A DNA stretch of 64,000 bases, taken from positions 3,534,001-3,598,000 of the forward strand of contig NZ_JANIET010000001.1 in the NCBI RefSeq assembly GCF_024506435.1. Reading direction: 5' to 3'. Source of the DNA: Pantoea trifolii. Lineage in GTDB: Bacteria > Pseudomonadota > Gammaproteobacteria > Enterobacterales > Enterobacteriaceae. Below the pieces are notes generated by a model, which worked only from the letters and a program-made list of their open reading frames with translations, was not told where the DNA came from and did no database searches. Both the position numbers and the translations under genes were made by a program. Shown piece by piece: positions 47,084-57,879 of the stretch (position 1 is its first letter; each line of letters starts with the position of its first letter).

Positions 47084-48556
47084 ATGAAAAAACTGCTCCC
47101 ACTTTTTATTGGACTGAGCCTGGGCGGATTCAGCCTTGCCAGCCAGGCAGAAAACCTGTTGCAGGTCTATCAGCAGGCGCGCCTTAGCAACCCCGATCTG
47201 CGCTCCTCTGCCGCTAACCGCGACGCAGCATTTGAGAAAATCAATGAAGCGCGTAGTCCTTTATTGCCGCAGTTAGGCTTGGGCGCTGATTACACTTATA
47301 ACAACGGCTACCGTGACAGCAGCGGACTTCATTCCAACACGACCAGCGCCTCTCTGCAATTAACTCAAACTATTTTCGATATGTCGAAATGGCGTGCGCT
47401 GTCGCTGCAGGAAAAACAAGCCGGTATTCAGGACGTCACCTATCAGGTTGCTCAGCAAGATCTGATTCTGAACAGTGCAACTGCCTATTTCAACGTGTTG
47501 AAGGCGATCGATACGCTTTCTTACACCGAAGCACAGAAACAGTCGATCTACCGCGAATTGGATCAAACCACTCAGCGCTTCAATGTAGGTTTGGTCGCGA
47601 TCACTGACGTGCAGAACGCCCGAGCACAGTATGACACCGTGCTGGCCAACGAAGTGACCGCACGTAACAATCTCGATAATGCGGTGGAATCGCTGCGTCA
47701 GATTACCGGGATGGATTATCTGTCGCTGGCTTCTCTGAATATCGATCGTTTTAAAACCGCGCGTCCAGATGCCGTTGCCAGCCTGCTGAAAGAAGCAGAA
47801 AGCCGCAACCTGACCTTGCTGTCTGCGCGTCTGAGCCAGGATCTGGCACGTGAGCAGATTCGTTCAGCGGAAACCGGCCACATGCCAACGCTGGATTTGA
47901 CCGCGTCAACGGGTATGTCGAACAGCAAATATGGCGGCAGCCGCGCTAATCAGAGCGCCGGCAGCACCGACTCGATCACCGGTTCTAACCAGGTTGGCCT
48001 GAGCTTCACCATGCCACTGTACAGCGGCGGTTCTGTCACTTCTCAGGTTAAACAGGCGCAGTACAACTATGTCGCGGCCAGCGAACAGCTGGAAGGCGCG
48101 CATCGTAGCGCAGTTCAGACGGTGCGTTCTTCATTCAATAACGTGAATGCCTCTATTAGCAGCATCGATGCTTACAAGCAGGCTGTGGTCTCTGCACAAA
48201 GTTCACTGGATGCGATGGAAGCCGGTTATCAGGTTGGTACGCGTACCATCGTTGATGTGCTGGATGCGACCACCACGCTGTTCAACGCTAAACAGCAGCT
48301 GTCTGATGCGCGTTATAGCTATCTGATCAACCAGCTGAATATCAAATATGCGCTGGGTACGCTGAATGAGCAGGATCTGCAGCAGCTGAACAGCACGCTG
48401 GGCAAAGAGATCACCACGACACCAGAAGTGGTGGCGCCGGAAAATAACCAGCAGGCCGCGCGTGTGGATAACGGTCCGAAAGCGTCTTCGCCTTCAGCCG
48501 CCGCACAAGCCCGTCCAGCTGCCGCACGCAGCAGCGGAAATCCATTCGGTAATTAA
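47084..48556 (+). CDS. tolC: Outer-membrane efflux channel TolC
   Basis: This 490-residue trimeric outer-membrane/periplasmic tunnel serves RND pumps and type I secretion. A signal peptide (KKLLPLFIGLSLGGFSLASQA) is followed by two repeated coiled-coil/beta halves (ENLLQVYQQARLSNPDLR; GGSVTSQVKQAQYNY) and an Ala/Pro/Ser-rich tail ending NPFGN. The ATG at 47084 has AAGG seven bases upstream; the ATG at 47078 is too close. It could export the signal-less Ig-repeat proteins if an ABC/membrane-fusion pair exists elsewhere in the genome. Confidence 0.97.
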   Translation: MKKLLPLFIGLSLGGFSLASQAENLLQVYQQARLSNPDLRSSAANRDAAFEKINEARSPLLPQLGLGADYTYNNGYRDSSGLHSNTTSASLQLTQTIFDMSKWRALSLQEKQAGIQDVTYQVAQQDLILNSATAYFNVLKAIDTLSYTEAQKQSIYRELDQTTQRFNVGLVAITDVQNARAQYDTVLANEVTARNNLDNAVESLRQITGMDYLSLASLNIDRFKTARPDAVASLLKEAESRNLTLLSARLSQDLAREQIRSAETGHMPTLDLTASTGMSNSKYGGSRANQSAGSTDSITGSNQVGLSFTMPLYSGGSVTSQVKQAQYNYVAASEQLEGAHRSAVQTVRSSFNNVNASISSIDAYKQAVVSAQSSLDAMEAGYQVGTRTIVDVLDATTTLFNAKQQLSDARYSYLINQLNIKYALGTLNEQDLQQLNSTLGKEITTTPEVVAPENNQQAARVDNGPKASSPSAAAQARPAAARSSGNPFGN

Positions 48557-48562
48557 TTCCCC

Positions 48563-48587
48563 AAGGGGCCGCATGCGGCCCCTTTCG
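48563..48587 (+). terminator. Rho-independent terminator of tolC
   Basis: The stem AAGGGGCCGC/GCGGCCCCTT with loop AT-G follows the tolC stop after six bases, with a short T-run. Confidence 0.75.
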
Positions 48588-48697
48588 CATTCAATCGTAT
48601 AGCTACGTAAAGATGCTTTCCCCATCTGGCTCCGCGCTTCATTTTCCACCGCTCATCCCCTATCCTTTACCGCACCTTTGGGCACAGGATGAAAATA

Positions 48698-49372
48698 ATG
48701 AAACGGACGAAAAATATTCGCCATGCCGCTTTTCGTAAAAGCTGGCAGGCACGCCACTTAACGCCAGTCGCCTTTGCCGTTAGCGCAGTGTTTATGCTGG
48801 CAGGCTGCGAGCAGAGTGATGAGACGGTGTCGCTCTATCAAAACGCAGATGATTGCGCCAAAGCCAATCCGGGCCAGAGCGCGCAATGTACCACTGCATA
48901 TAACAACGCACAGAAAGAAGCTGAACGTACCGCGCCAAAATACGCCACGCGCGAAGATTGTGTGGCTGAGTTTGGTGAGAATCAGTGCCAGCAAACGCCT
49001 GCACAAGCGGGCGTGGGCACGACCGCTAATAATGCTGAAGCGCAGCAAAGCGGGAGCTTCTGGATGCCATTGATGGCCGGTTACATGATGGGACGTATGA
49101 TGAGCGGCGGCGCAGGCTTTGCCCAGCAGCCACTGTTCTCGCCAAAAAATCCGAACAGCCCGGCAAACGGAAAATTTGTCGACGCGTCGGGTAAAAACTA
49201 CGGCAATGCGACATCAGGCCGAACCATCAATGTGCCGAAAACAGCCATGGCGCCGAAACCCGCCACCACTTCCACTATCACGCGTGGCGGCTTTGGTGAC
49301 AGCGTGGCAAAACAAAACACCATGCAGCGCAGCAGTGCCTCTGGCACCGGCAGCCGCTCGCTGGGAGGCTAA
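48698..49372 (+). CDS. ygiB: DUF1190 lipoprotein-like protein YgiB
   Basis: The 224-residue protein is close to E. coli YgiB. A basic N-terminus is followed by a hydrophobic stretch ending [10 protein letters not shown], a lipobox-like LAGC. Then come cysteine-containing DDCAKANP and [13 protein letters not shown] motifs, [14 protein letters not shown], and a Ser/Thr-rich tail ending SLGG. Function is unknown; it is always coupled to ygiC, here eight bases downstream. The ATG at 48698 is nine bases after AGG; the ATG at 48689 overlaps that site. Confidence 0.93.
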   Translation: MKRTKNIRHAAFRKSWQARHLTPVAFAVSAVFMLAGCEQSDETVSLYQNADDCAKANPGQSAQCTTAYNNAQKEAERTAPKYATREDCVAEFGENQCQQTPAQAGVGTTANNAEAQQSGSFWMPLMAGYMMGRMMSGGAGFAQQPLFSPKNPNSPANGKFVDASGKNYGNATSGRTINVPKTAMAPKPATTSTITRGGFGDSVAKQNTMQRSSASGTGSRSLGG

Positions 49373-49380
49373 GCCGCAGC

Positions 49381-50544
49381 ATGCAACGTATTGCAATCCC
49401 TGAACGTCCAGACTGGCGTGAAAAAGCAGCTGAGTATGGTTTCCAGTTTCACACCATGTATGGCGAACCTTACTGGTGTGAAGATGCGTACTACCAATTC
49501 ACGCTAGCGCAGGTTGAACAGCTGGAAGATACCACCGCCGAGCTGCACCAGATGTGTTTGCAAGCGGTGGAGAAAGTGGTGAGCAGTGACGAGCTGCTCA
49601 CCCGATTCTGCATTCCTAAGCACACCTGGGATTTTGTGCGCGATTCCTGGAAGTTGCGCCAGCCGTCGCTCTATTCGCGCCTCGATCTGGCATGGGATGG
49701 CAAAGGTGACGCCAAGCTGCTGGAAAACAACGCCGACACGCCAACCTCGCTGTATGAAGCCGCCTTCTTTCAGTGGATTTGGCTGGAAGACCAGGTCAAA
49801 GCGGGCAACCTGCCGCAGGGCAGCGACCAGTTCAACAGCCTGCAAGAGAAGCTGATCGAGCGCTTCGCCACGCTACATCAGCAGTTCGGGTTCAGCTGGC
49901 TGCACTTCTCCTGCTGTCGTGATACCGAAGAAGACCGCGCCACGGTGCAATATCTGCAGGACTGCGCCACCGAAGCCGGATTGCCGAGCGAGTTTCTCTA
50001 TATAGATGAGATTGGATTGGGTGAAAGAGGCCAGTTTACCGATGTAAACGATCAGGTCATCAGCAATCTGTTCAAGCTCTATCCGTGGGAATTCATGCTG
50101 CGCGAAGTGTTCTCCACCAAGCTGGCAGACGCGGGCGTGCGCTGGCTGGAGCCGGCATGGAAAAGCATCATCTCCAATAAAGCGCTGTTACCGCTGCTAT
50201 GGGAAATGTTCCCCAATCATCCCAATTTGCTGCCCGCCTATTTTGCCGATGATAAGAACGCGCCGCAGATGGATAAATACGTGGTGAAACCGCTGTTTTC
50301 ACGTGAAGGTGCCAATATTCGCATCATTGAGAACGGTCAGGAGATCGCGCGTGCGGACGGCCCGTATGGCGAGGAAGGCATGATTATCCAGCAGTTCTAT
50401 CAGTTGCCGAAATTTGGTGACAGCTACACGTTGATCGGTAGCTGGCTGATTGACGATCAACCTGCCGGTATCGGCATACGTGAAGATCGTGCATTGATCA
50501 CTCAGGATCTGTCGCGCTTCTATCCTCATACCTTTATTGAGTAA
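49381..50544 (+). CDS. ygiC: Glutathionylspermidine-synthase-like ATP-grasp protein YgiC
   Basis: The 387-residue ATP-grasp ligase is homologous to the synthetase half of glutathionylspermidine synthase. Motifs include [28 protein letters not shown] and [16 protein letters not shown] with [11 protein letters not shown]. Peptide-amine ligase activity is assumed from the fold; E. coli YgiC's substrate is unsettled. It forms an operon with ygiB. Confidence 0.94.
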   Translation: MQRIAIPERPDWREKAAEYGFQFHTMYGEPYWCEDAYYQFTLAQVEQLEDTTAELHQMCLQAVEKVVSSDELLTRFCIPKHTWDFVRDSWKLRQPSLYSRLDLAWDGKGDAKLLENNADTPTSLYEAAFFQWIWLEDQVKAGNLPQGSDQFNSLQEKLIERFATLHQQFGFSWLHFSCCRDTEEDRATVQYLQDCATEAGLPSEFLYIDEIGLGERGQFTDVNDQVISNLFKLYPWEFMLREVFSTKLADAGVRWLEPAWKSIISNKALLPLLWEMFPNHPNLLPAYFADDKNAPQMDKYVVKPLFSREGANIRIIENGQEIARADGPYGEEGMIIQQFYQLPKFGDSYTLIGSWLIDDQPAGIGIREDRALITQDLSRFYPHTFIE

Positions 50545-50550
50545 ACGCTG

Positions 50551-50575
50551 CGCCGCCCGCAATCTTCGGGCGGCC
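50551..50575. terminator. Hairpin between convergent ygiC and ygiD
   Basis: The stem GCCGCCCG/CGGGCGGC with a seven-base loop lies between the two stops. No strong T-run is present. Confidence 0.6.
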
Positions 50576-50582
50576 ACGCGAA

Positions 50583-51368
50583 TTAACCAATCTGCACCGA
50601 CATCATGCTGATCGCGCCCATCTCCATACCTTCTACGGGAATAGAGATCGCTTCATCAGCAGCACGCGCACCAAGAATATAGAGCAGCGGTAAATAGTGT
50701 TCCGGCGTAGGGTTTGCAAGCTGTGCATCCGGATGCTGCATAAAGTTCACCAATGGGTGATCCGCTGCTTCGCCCTGGAAATCCAGATTCTCACGCACGT
50801 GCTGATCAAAGTTATCCGCCCACGGATACGCGGTTTCCGCACCCTGCCAGCGCAGCATACGCAGATTGTGCACTACGTTACCGCTGGCCACGATCATCAC
50901 ACCTTCATCTCGCAATAACGCCAGCTTTTGCCCCAATGCGTAGTGCCATTCGGCTGGTTTAGTAGCGTCGATACTCAATTGCACAACCGGAATGTCGGCT
51001 TCGGGATACATTTTTGCCAGCACGCCCCACGAGCCATGATCAAAACCCCACTCCTGATCGGCATGAACGGCGACCGGCGCCAGTAAATCAATCACTTGCT
51101 GGGCCAGCTCTGGCGATCCCGGCGCGGGATAACGCACATCAAACAGCGCCTGCGGGAAACCACCGAAATCATGGATGGTGCGTGGATTATTCATCGCCGT
51201 CACGGCCGTACCGCGTGTGTACCAGTGCGCCGAAACCGCGAGAATCGCGCGTGGACGCGGCAATGTTGCGCCCAACTGCTGCCAGGTTTGGGTATACCGA
51301 TTATCTTCCAGTACGTTCATCGGGCTGCCGTGACCAAGGAACAGCGCAGGCATGCGTGTAGTGCTCAT
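50583..51368 (-). CDS. ygiD: 4,5-DOPA-extradiol-dioxygenase-type protein YgiD
   Basis: The 261-residue class III extradiol ring-cleaving dioxygenase (LigB family) has LFLGHGSPMNVLEDN, AVSAHWYTRGTAV, FDHGSWGVL and ASGNVVHNLR, which provide the metal-binding histidines. E. coli YgiD cleaves L-DOPA at the 4,5 position. In E. coli zupT follows upstream; here a small hydrolase gene takes that place. Confidence 0.94.
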   Translation of the reverse strand: MSTTRMPALFLGHGSPMNVLEDNRYTQTWQQLGATLPRPRAILAVSAHWYTRGTAVTAMNNPRTIHDFGGFPQALFDVRYPAPGSPELAQQVIDLLAPVAVHADQEWGFDHGSWGVLAKMYPEADIPVVQLSIDATKPAEWHYALGQKLALLRDEGVMIVASGNVVHNLRMLRWQGAETAYPWADNFDQHVRENLDFQGEAADHPLVNFMQHPDAQLANPTPEHYLPLLYILGARAADEAISIPVEGMEMGAISMMSVQIG

Positions 51369-51643
51369 GATTAATCCTCTGACGAAGTGTCGCTTTGTTG
51401 ACCGATACGATACGCGCTTTCGCGGGGGGATTAACGCTGATAAGTATGATGTTCTCTGTCAGGGAATTTGAATGATATTCAGCGGAAAAATTTAAGACCA
51501 GATAGGTCTCAATCTTGCACGTGCTCCTTCTACATATCAGTGATATAGCCCGCACCTAAGACCGAGCGAGACCAGTCTTGTTACATCCAATGAATCGTCT
51601 TCTTACACTCCACTCGGTTTTGGAAATATGAGCATTGGAATGT

Positions 51644-52027
51644 ATGTTAATTCAGGGAGCAATATTGTGCCTGGCAATGAATATCTACCATGAAGCGCGT
51701 GGCGAACCGATTAAAGGACAAATAGCGGTTGGCACGGTGACCATGAACCGGGCCAATTGGGATGTCAAAGAGATCTGTCCTGTGGTGTATGCACCTAAGC
51801 AGTTCTCCTGGACGTCTCTCAAAAAGAATCCTTATCGTTATCCACCCAAGGAAGATAAAAGCTGGCAGCGCGCTAGAGAGTTGGCAAAAAAGATTGTTGA
51901 AGGGGAATTACAGGACGTAACCAAAGGCGCAACGTTCTTCCATGCACACCACGTTAAACCGACCTGGCGCCATGCTTTTGAACGTACCGTGGTGATTGGT
52001 AATCATGTGTTTTATGCCAATCGCTAA
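51644..52027 (+). CDS. Small SleB-type cell-wall hydrolase
   Basis: The 127-residue protein consists almost entirely of a Hydrolase_2/SleB domain. It has AMNIYHEARGE with the proposed catalytic Glu, IAVGTVTMNRA, the CPVVYAPKQFSW segment and a closing GATFFHAHHVKPTW...VIGNHVFY. Such enzymes cleave peptidoglycan glycan strands. No signal peptide is visible with the ATG at 51644, and a TTG three codons upstream does not change this. Phage-like lysins and some chromosomal enzymes share this short form. It lies alone between ygiD and ribB. Confidence 0.8.
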   Translation: MLIQGAILCLAMNIYHEARGEPIKGQIAVGTVTMNRANWDVKEICPVVYAPKQFSWTSLKKNPYRYPPKEDKSWQRARELAKKIVEGELQDVTKGATFFHAHHVKPTWRHAFERTVVIGNHVFYANR

Positions 52028-52031
52028 AACA

Positions 52032-52070
52032 AAAAAAGAGGCCGAATAGATCACTATCCGGCCTCTTTCT
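52032..52070. terminator. Bidirectional terminator between the hydrolase gene and ribB
   Basis: AAAGAGGCCG and CGGCCTCTTT form the base of the stem, with ATAG/CTAT pairing inside. A and T runs flank both sides. Confidence 0.8.
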
Positions 52071-52085
52071 TCTACATCAATTCAG

Positions 52086-52742
52086 TTAGCTGGCGTGACG
52101 CGTCTCACGTTGACGGCGATACGCCACCAGATCTTCAATGGTGACAACCGGCATATCGTGTTGCTTAGCAAACACGATCGCTTCAGGCGCATGCGCCATG
52201 CTGCCATCATCATTGGTCAATTCGCACAGTACGCCCGCAGGTTTAAATCCTGCCAGCGTCACCAGATCGATAGTCGCTTCGGTATGTCCACCACGAGACA
52301 GAACGCCGCCTTCACGCGCGCGCAGCGGGAAGACATGGCCCGGACGGTTAAGGTCTGACGGCTTGGCGCCATCAGCGATTGCAGCGCGAATGGTAGTAAT
52401 TCGATCGGCAGCAGAAACGCCGGTGGTAACACCGCTTGCGGCTTCAATCGTCACCGTAAAACCGGTGCCGTATGCACTGGTGTTGGTTTCCACCATCATT
52501 GGTAGCTCAAGCTGCTGACGGCGTTCTTCGGTGATGCAAAGGCAGACAATACCGCTGCCGTGACGGATGGTTAATGCCATCTGTTCAACGGTCATGGTTT
52601 CTGCCGGGAAGATCATGTCACCTTCGTTTTCACGATTTTCATCGTCGAGCACCATTACACCGCGGCCGTTGCGCAGCGCATCAATGGCGCGCTCTACACG
52701 CTGTTCAGGCGTGCCAAATTCAGAAAGAAGCGTCTGATTCAT
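52086..52742 (-). CDS. ribB: 3,4-dihydroxy-2-butanone-4-phosphate synthase RibB
   Basis: The 218-residue enzyme makes the four-carbon unit of riboflavin from ribulose 5-phosphate. The acidic metal loop [37 protein letters not shown] and the C-terminal GHTEATIDL are all present. There is no GTP cyclohydrolase II fusion, as is usual in enterobacteria. Expression is controlled by an FMN riboswitch in its long leader. Confidence 0.98.
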   Translation of the reverse strand: MNQTLLSEFGTPEQRVERAIDALRNGRGVMVLDDENRENEGDMIFPAETMTVEQMALTIRHGSGIVCLCITEERRQQLELPMMVETNTSAYGTGFTVTIEAASGVTTGVSAADRITTIRAAIADGAKPSDLNRPGHVFPLRAREGGVLSRGGHTEATIDLVTLAGFKPAGVLCELTNDDGSMAHAPEAIVFAKQHDMPVVTIEDLVAYRRQRETRHAS

Positions 52743-52811
52743 GGTAAAAAAACCTTATAAAATATGAGTTACCAGAACCAGGGCGTGCTTAGGAGTGCGT
52801 ACAAAACACAT

Positions 52812-52843
52812 GGCAAAAACGTGACGCGGGCAAAGCCCGGCTG
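52812..52843 (-). terminator. Leader terminator hairpin of the ribB riboswitch
   Basis: On the minus strand AGCCGGGC-TTT-GCCCGCGT is followed by ACGTTTTTG. It lies just after the aptamer and before the ribB start, consistent with FMN-dependent premature termination. Confidence 0.6.
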
Positions 52844-52852
52844 ATGTCGTTA

Positions 52853-52995
52853 CCCTCTCCCATCCGGACTCTAACCGTCGGCTCCGGAATTACACCGGAT
52901 CTGCTGACCTTTCACATTGCTGTGAAAGCGCTCGCGGGCTTTCAGCTATAGCTGATTTACCGCCGGTGGGGAATTTCGCCCCGCCCTGAGAATAA
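52853..52995 (-). promoter_or_regulatory. FMN riboswitch (RFN element) of ribB
   Basis: Read on the minus strand, the conserved RFN parts appear in order: CAGGGCGGGGCGAAATTCCC, ACCGGCGGT, AGCCCGCGAGC, GGTCAGCAGATCCGGTGTAA, TTCCGGAGCCGACGGTTAGA and GTCCGGATGGGAGAGGG. It binds FMN and reduces ribB expression. The remaining 5' bases up to the ubiK start (about 170) hold the promoters of ribB and ubiK. Confidence 0.96.
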
Positions 52996-53168
52996 GCGAA
53001 CAAACTATAACGCCAATCATCTGGACGGGCAATCGACAAAAGTGCAAATGCTTTTGCATTTCCTGCGTTGCGGATTTCAGGTTTAACCTTTTCGTTTCAG
53101 GTATTACACTTAATAGCTATTGAGTCCGAACACGCGCAGCTATCGGCCACCGTAACCAGGAAATAATC

Positions 53169-53474
53169 ATGATCGACACGAAAAAAATTGAACAACTGGC
53201 TCGCCAGGTACATGAAGCTATGCCGAAAGGGATTCGTGATTTTGGCGATGATGTCGAAAAGAAAATCCGTCAGGTATTGCAGGCGCAGTTGACGCGCATG
53301 GACCTGGTTAACCGTGAAGAGTTTGATGTGCAGACGCAGGTTCTGCTGCGTACGCGTGAGAAATTAGCGGCGCTGGAGCAGCGTTTGGCGAAGTTGGAAA
53401 GTGAAAGTCCAGCAGCACCCGCGCCGGCGATCATCACGCCAGATCCTGCTGGGAAAATCGATACTCCGCAGTAA
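53169..53474 (+). CDS. ubiK: Ubiquinone biosynthesis accessory factor UbiK
   Basis: The 101-residue coiled-coil protein (formerly YqiC) forms a complex with UbiJ and supports ubiquinone synthesis under oxygen. The conserved N-terminal [19 protein letters not shown] and [33 protein letters not shown] region (shown in part: [16 protein letters not shown]) fit. A short Ala/Pro tail follows. It is divergent from ribB. Confidence 0.95.
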   Translation: MIDTKKIEQLARQVHEAMPKGIRDFGDDVEKKIRQVLQAQLTRMDLVNREEFDVQTQVLLRTREKLAALEQRLAKLESESPAAPAPAIITPDPAGKIDTPQ

Positions 53475-53478
53475 GCTC

Positions 53479-53505
53479 ATCGGCGGGAGCATGACTCCCG
53501 CCGAT
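53479..53505. terminator. Hairpin between convergent ubiK and hldE
   Basis: The perfect 11-bp stem ATCGGCGGGAG/CTCCCGCCGAT with a five-base loop lies four bases past the ubiK stop. The T-run is short. Confidence 0.65.
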
Positions 53506-53511
53506 TTACAC

Positions 53512-54936
53512 TTAATGACTGCGAATCGTTTTGATGATATTGCTGGTTGAGATGCCATCTTCGAAGTTAAGCACGCGCACGTCACCGCCGTTCGCCCACA
53601 CTTCTTTACTTCCCGCGATATCTTCTGGTTTGTAGTCGCCGCCTTTTACTAGCAGATCCGGCAGTACGCCAGCAATCAGACGCTGTGGCGTATCCTCTTC
53701 AAACAGTACAACCCAATCCACCGCTTCCAGCGCACCCAAAACAATCATGCGATTTTCTTGCGGATTGACCGGACGTGTTTCGCCTTTCAGACGCTTAGTC
53801 GAGGCATCACTGTTAACGGCCACAATCAGGCGATCGCCCAGCTTGCGCGCGTTCGCCAGATAAGAAACATGACCAGCGTGCAGGATGTCAAACACGCCAT
53901 TGGTCATCACCACTTTCTCACCCCGCTGACGCGCCAGCGCAACAGCGGCTTTCAGCTCCGCTTCGGTCATCACACCAAATCCCGTTTCAGGACGGGCGTG
54001 AATGGCATTTTCCAGCTCAACCGTGCTGACAGTAGAAGTACCCAGCTTGCCAACGACGACGCCGGCAGCAGCATTGGCAAGGAAACAGGCTTCTTCCAGG
54101 CTGTCACCCGCCGCCAGCACCGCAGCCAGCACGCCAATTACCGTATCGCCTGCGCCGGTTACGTCATACACTTCCTGCGCCTGTGTAGGTAGATGTAGCG
54201 GTTCTTTGCCCGGTTGCAGCAGCGTCATACCGTTCTCTGAACGGGTGACCAGCAGCGCGGAGAGCTCATAATCAGCGATTAACTGCATGCCACGGCTGAC
54301 AATCTCGTCCACGGTTTTGCATTTACCCACCACCGCTTCGAATTCAGACAGATTCGGCGTTAGCAGTGTCGCACCGCGATAACGTTCAAAATCAGTACCT
54401 TTGGGATCAATCAGCACCGGCACATTAGCTTCACGCGCCAGTTGAATCATGGTCTGTACGCTGTTCAGCGCGCCTTTAGCGTAATCAGACAGCACCAGCG
54501 CACCCGCTTGCGTCAGCGATTGGCGCATACGATCGTGAATCGGCTGCGGATCAATCTGCTCAAAACCCTCTTCGAAATCGAGGCGAATCAGCTGCTGATT
54601 GCGCGACAGCACGCGCAACTTAGTGATGGTTGGATGGCTTTGCACTGCCACAAAATCACAGTCGACATTAACCTTCTGCAGGGTTTCACTCAGCACGCGC
54701 GCGGCATCATCAGCGCCCGTCAAGCCAATCAGCCGTGATGCTGCACCGAGCGCAGCAATGTTCATAGCGACGTTTGCCGCGCCGCCTGGACGCTCTTCAA
54801 TAGTATCCACTTTCACCACCGGCACCGGCGCTTCCGGGGAAATACGGCTGGTTGGGCCATACCAATAGCGATCTAACATGACATCGCCGACGACCAGCAC
54901 AGTGGCCTTGCCAAAAGTGGGCAGTGTTACTTTCAT
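53512..54936 (-). CDS. hldE: Bifunctional heptose-7-phosphate kinase / heptose-1-phosphate adenylyltransferase HldE
   Basis: This 474-residue enzyme has an N-terminal ribokinase-fold kinase ([30 protein letters not shown], residues ~1-318) and a C-terminal nucleotidyltransferase ([16 protein letters not shown], ~344-474). It makes ADP-heptose for the lipopolysaccharide core; the intermediates are also innate-immune ligands. It follows glnE with a 59-base gap, the E. coli order. Confidence 0.98.
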   Translation of the reverse strand: MKVTLPTFGKATVLVVGDVMLDRYWYGPTSRISPEAPVPVVKVDTIEERPGGAANVAMNIAALGAASRLIGLTGADDAARVLSETLQKVNVDCDFVAVQSHPTITKLRVLSRNQQLIRLDFEEGFEQIDPQPIHDRMRQSLTQAGALVLSDYAKGALNSVQTMIQLAREANVPVLIDPKGTDFERYRGATLLTPNLSEFEAVVGKCKTVDEIVSRGMQLIADYELSALLVTRSENGMTLLQPGKEPLHLPTQAQEVYDVTGAGDTVIGVLAAVLAAGDSLEEACFLANAAAGVVVGKLGTSTVSTVELENAIHARPETGFGVMTEAELKAAVALARQRGEKVVMTNGVFDILHAGHVSYLANARKLGDRLIVAVNSDASTKRLKGETRPVNPQENRMIVLGALEAVDWVVLFEEDTPQRLIAGVLPDLLVKGGDYKPEDIAGSKEVWANGGDVRVLNFEDGISTSNIIKTIRSH

Positions 54937-54995
54937 TCAGAGACTCCAACACGGTCAAAATAATGCGCGCGATATTACCACATAAGCCATCAGGC

Positions 54996-57854
54996 TCACT
55001 GTTCCGCGCTGTCAGATTCGGTGCCGCTTAACCAACGCTGCCAACTGTTGTTGACCACCGCGCGCTCAGCGACAAAGGCTTCAGCTGCCACATGGCCCGG
55101 CAATTCCTGCAGCGCCAGATGGTGCAGCGCATCACGTAACGTGACGTAAGCATGCGTTAAAGCCTGCGCCTCTTCATCCGGCATAATGCCGTGACACGCC
55201 ATTAACTCGAAAATGCGGACGTTATCCGACCAACGCGTCAACGCTGGCTGATGGGCCGCGTAGCCTAAGACAAGATATTGCGCGATGAATTCAATATCGG
55301 TGATACCGCCCTCATCGGTCTTAATTTCCCAGCGACCTTTGTGTTTATTGCTGAGATGCGCACGCATTTTTTCACGCATTTCACGCACTTCTTTTTGCAA
55401 CGTCTCGACTTCACGCGGCAGGCAAAGAATGCCACGCCGAATCTCATCAAAGCGTTCACATAGCGCAGGTTCGCCAAACACAATACGCGCGCGCACCAGC
55501 GCCTGATGCTCCCAGGTCCACGCCTCGCTGCGCTGGTATTCGTTAAAGGCAGCAAAAGTACTGACCAGCATGCCCGCCGCGCCAGAAGGACGCAGCCGCG
55601 CATCCACTTCATACAAAATGCCGGACGACGTGCGCGTGCTAAACAGATGCATCACACGCTGCGCGAGGCGTAAATAGAACTGACGGCCATCAATGACGCG
55701 CTCGCCATCGGTTTCCGCATCATCCGGACAATCATGCAGGAACACCAAATCAAGATCAGAGCTATAACCCAGCTCCCAACCACCGAGCTTGCCGTAACCA
55801 ACAACCGCAAAACCGCGTTCGTTGTCGCTGGTGAGATGCGATGGGCGACCATAACGCTGCACCATCATCTGCCAGGCTTGCTGTACCACCGATTCGATAA
55901 TCGCTTCTGCCAGCCAGGTTAAGTGATCGCTCACTTTCATCACGGGTAGCGTTTCAGCAATATCGGCAGCGGCGATGCGCAGATGCTGCGCCTGTTTAAA
56001 CTGACGTAATGCTTCCAGCTGCTGCTCTTCGTCATCGGTAGGAATACGCAGCAAATATTGGCGTAGTTCGTCACGATAAGCGTCGGTCGCGGTAGGTTGA
56101 TACAGCGTTGCGGGATCGAGTAGCTCATCCAGCAGCAGCGGATAGCGCGCCAGCTGGCTGGCAACCATCGGTGATGCGGCGCACAGGCGAATCAGATGAC
56201 GCAGCGCGCCATGATATTCGGTAAGTAATTCCAGATAAGTGCTGCGCGTCAGCACGCCCAGCAACAGCGGTGTCAGACGGTTCAGCAGCACATCGGCATC
56301 TGCGCGCTGACAGACTTCACTGAGCAGACGCGGCATCAACTGATCAAGCGCCAGACGACCGCGCGGACCAATGGTGCGGCGGCTCACATCCTGGCGGAAG
56401 TTGTTCAACGCGTTGTAAAGCGCGTGACGCTGCGCATCGTCCAGCTGCGGCACAACCGGGATGAGATCGCTCTCTTCAAGTGCGTCCTGCCACAAACCAG
56501 CAAATTCGGCCAACTGCGGCTGATCGTCGACATCCGGCGCATCGTCGCCAATCAGCTCGTCAAAGATGGCGCGCACACCGGCCATTTGCAGCTCCAGCTG
56601 CGCCATCAGAACGCTCCAGTCTGCCGCGCCCATCGCCCAGGCTAAGCGCTGGTGGTCGAGTTCGTTCTCTGGCAGCGTTTGCGTCTGCTCATCATTAATA
56701 CTTTGCAGCAGGTTTTCCAGCCGACGCAGGAACAGATAGGCTTCACGCAGATGCTCGATCTGTTTTTGACTTAACAAAGCCAGCTCGCCAATGGCTTCAA
56801 GCGTAGGGAGTAAGGAACGCAGTTGTAGTGAGCGCTCACGTCCACCGCGAATCAGCTGGAAGACCTGCACAATGAATTCTGTTTCACGAATGCCGCCAGC
56901 GCCGAGCTTAATGTTGTCTTTCAAGCCACGTCGACGCACTTCGCGCGCGATCATGCCCTTCATGTTACGCAGCGATTGAATCACGCTGAAATCGATATAG
57001 CGTCGATAAACGAAAGGACGCAGCATTTGCTGCAATTCCTGGCTCCAGTGACCGTGATCGTCGCCCATCAGGCGGGCTTTGACCATCGCATAGCGTTCCC
57101 AGTCGCGGCCCTGCTCCTGATAATAATCCTCCAATGCCGCAAAGCTCAGCACCAGCGGACCGCTATCACCGAACGGGCGCAGACGCATATCCACGCGATA
57201 GACAAACCCATCCACCGTTGGCTGATCGAGCACTTTGATCAGCCGCTGCCCCATGCGCGTGAAGAATTGCGCATTGTCGATCTCACGTCGCCCACCTTGC
57301 GTAACGCCGTTTTCCGGCCAGGCAAAAATCAGATCGATATCAGAAGAGAAATTGAGTTCACAGCCGCCGAGTTTACCCATACCAAGAATCAACATCGGCT
57401 GAGCTTCACCGGCTTCATTGCATGGCGTACCGAAGTCGCGGCTGCAATCCTGCCAAACCCAGTCGCGTGCGGCAGCGATGAGAATTTCCGCCAGCGTACT
57501 GAGCTGCTGCAAACTTTGTTCGGTAGTGGCGTGTTGCAGCGCCTGCATCCAGGCGATGCGCACCAGCATGTGACGACGGAACAAACGCAGTTCGCGCATC
57601 AGGGAGGTTTCGTTATCAACGGCTTGCAGCACATCCTTCAGCCAGTTGGCATAGTGCTGCCACTCATCTGGCGCAGGCGCTTGCTGTTGCAGATGCTGCC
57701 ACCATTCGGGATGCTGCTGCAGGTTATCGAGGATAAAGTCACTAAAGGTCAGCGCGCCCGCCTGTTCTGGCGTGAACGCTGAGGGTGGCAAATTAAGTCG
57801 CTCTGCCACATTAGCCAACTGCGCCTGCATTAGCGCCGGTAACGGTAACAACAT
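54996..57854 (-). CDS. glnE: Glutamine synthetase adenylyltransferase/deadenylase GlnE
   Basis: This 952-residue two-headed enzyme adenylylates and deadenylylates glutamine synthetase in response to PII and glutamine. Two nucleotidyltransferase centres are seen: [20 protein letters not shown] (deadenylylase half) and [20 protein letters not shown] (adenylylase half), with [14 protein letters not shown] near the second. The start MLLPLPAL has GGGAGA upstream. An open frame 25 codons longer overlaps ygiF and is not supported. Confidence 0.97.
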   Translation of the reverse strand: MLLPLPALMQAQLANVAERLNLPPSAFTPEQAGALTFSDFILDNLQQHPEWWQHLQQQAPAPDEWQHYANWLKDVLQAVDNETSLMRELRLFRRHMLVRIAWMQALQHATTEQSLQQLSTLAEILIAAARDWVWQDCSRDFGTPCNEAGEAQPMLILGMGKLGGCELNFSSDIDLIFAWPENGVTQGGRREIDNAQFFTRMGQRLIKVLDQPTVDGFVYRVDMRLRPFGDSGPLVLSFAALEDYYQEQGRDWERYAMVKARLMGDDHGHWSQELQQMLRPFVYRRYIDFSVIQSLRNMKGMIAREVRRRGLKDNIKLGAGGIRETEFIVQVFQLIRGGRERSLQLRSLLPTLEAIGELALLSQKQIEHLREAYLFLRRLENLLQSINDEQTQTLPENELDHQRLAWAMGAADWSVLMAQLELQMAGVRAIFDELIGDDAPDVDDQPQLAEFAGLWQDALEESDLIPVVPQLDDAQRHALYNALNNFRQDVSRRTIGPRGRLALDQLMPRLLSEVCQRADADVLLNRLTPLLLGVLTRSTYLELLTEYHGALRHLIRLCAASPMVASQLARYPLLLDELLDPATLYQPTATDAYRDELRQYLLRIPTDDEEQQLEALRQFKQAQHLRIAAADIAETLPVMKVSDHLTWLAEAIIESVVQQAWQMMVQRYGRPSHLTSDNERGFAVVGYGKLGGWELGYSSDLDLVFLHDCPDDAETDGERVIDGRQFYLRLAQRVMHLFSTRTSSGILYEVDARLRPSGAAGMLVSTFAAFNEYQRSEAWTWEHQALVRARIVFGEPALCERFDEIRRGILCLPREVETLQKEVREMREKMRAHLSNKHKGRWEIKTDEGGITDIEFIAQYLVLGYAAHQPALTRWSDNVRIFELMACHGIMPDEEAQALTHAYVTLRDALHHLALQELPGHVAAEAFVAERAVVNNSWQRWLSGTESDSAEQ

Positions 57855-57879
57855 CGTCTCTCCCTGATTGGATTTTTCG

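Noticed and set aside
56976..57782. 268-codon plus-strand frame opposite glnE
   Set aside because: It is a shadow of glnE, whose protein is conserved throughout this stretch; no family resemblance in the antisense product.
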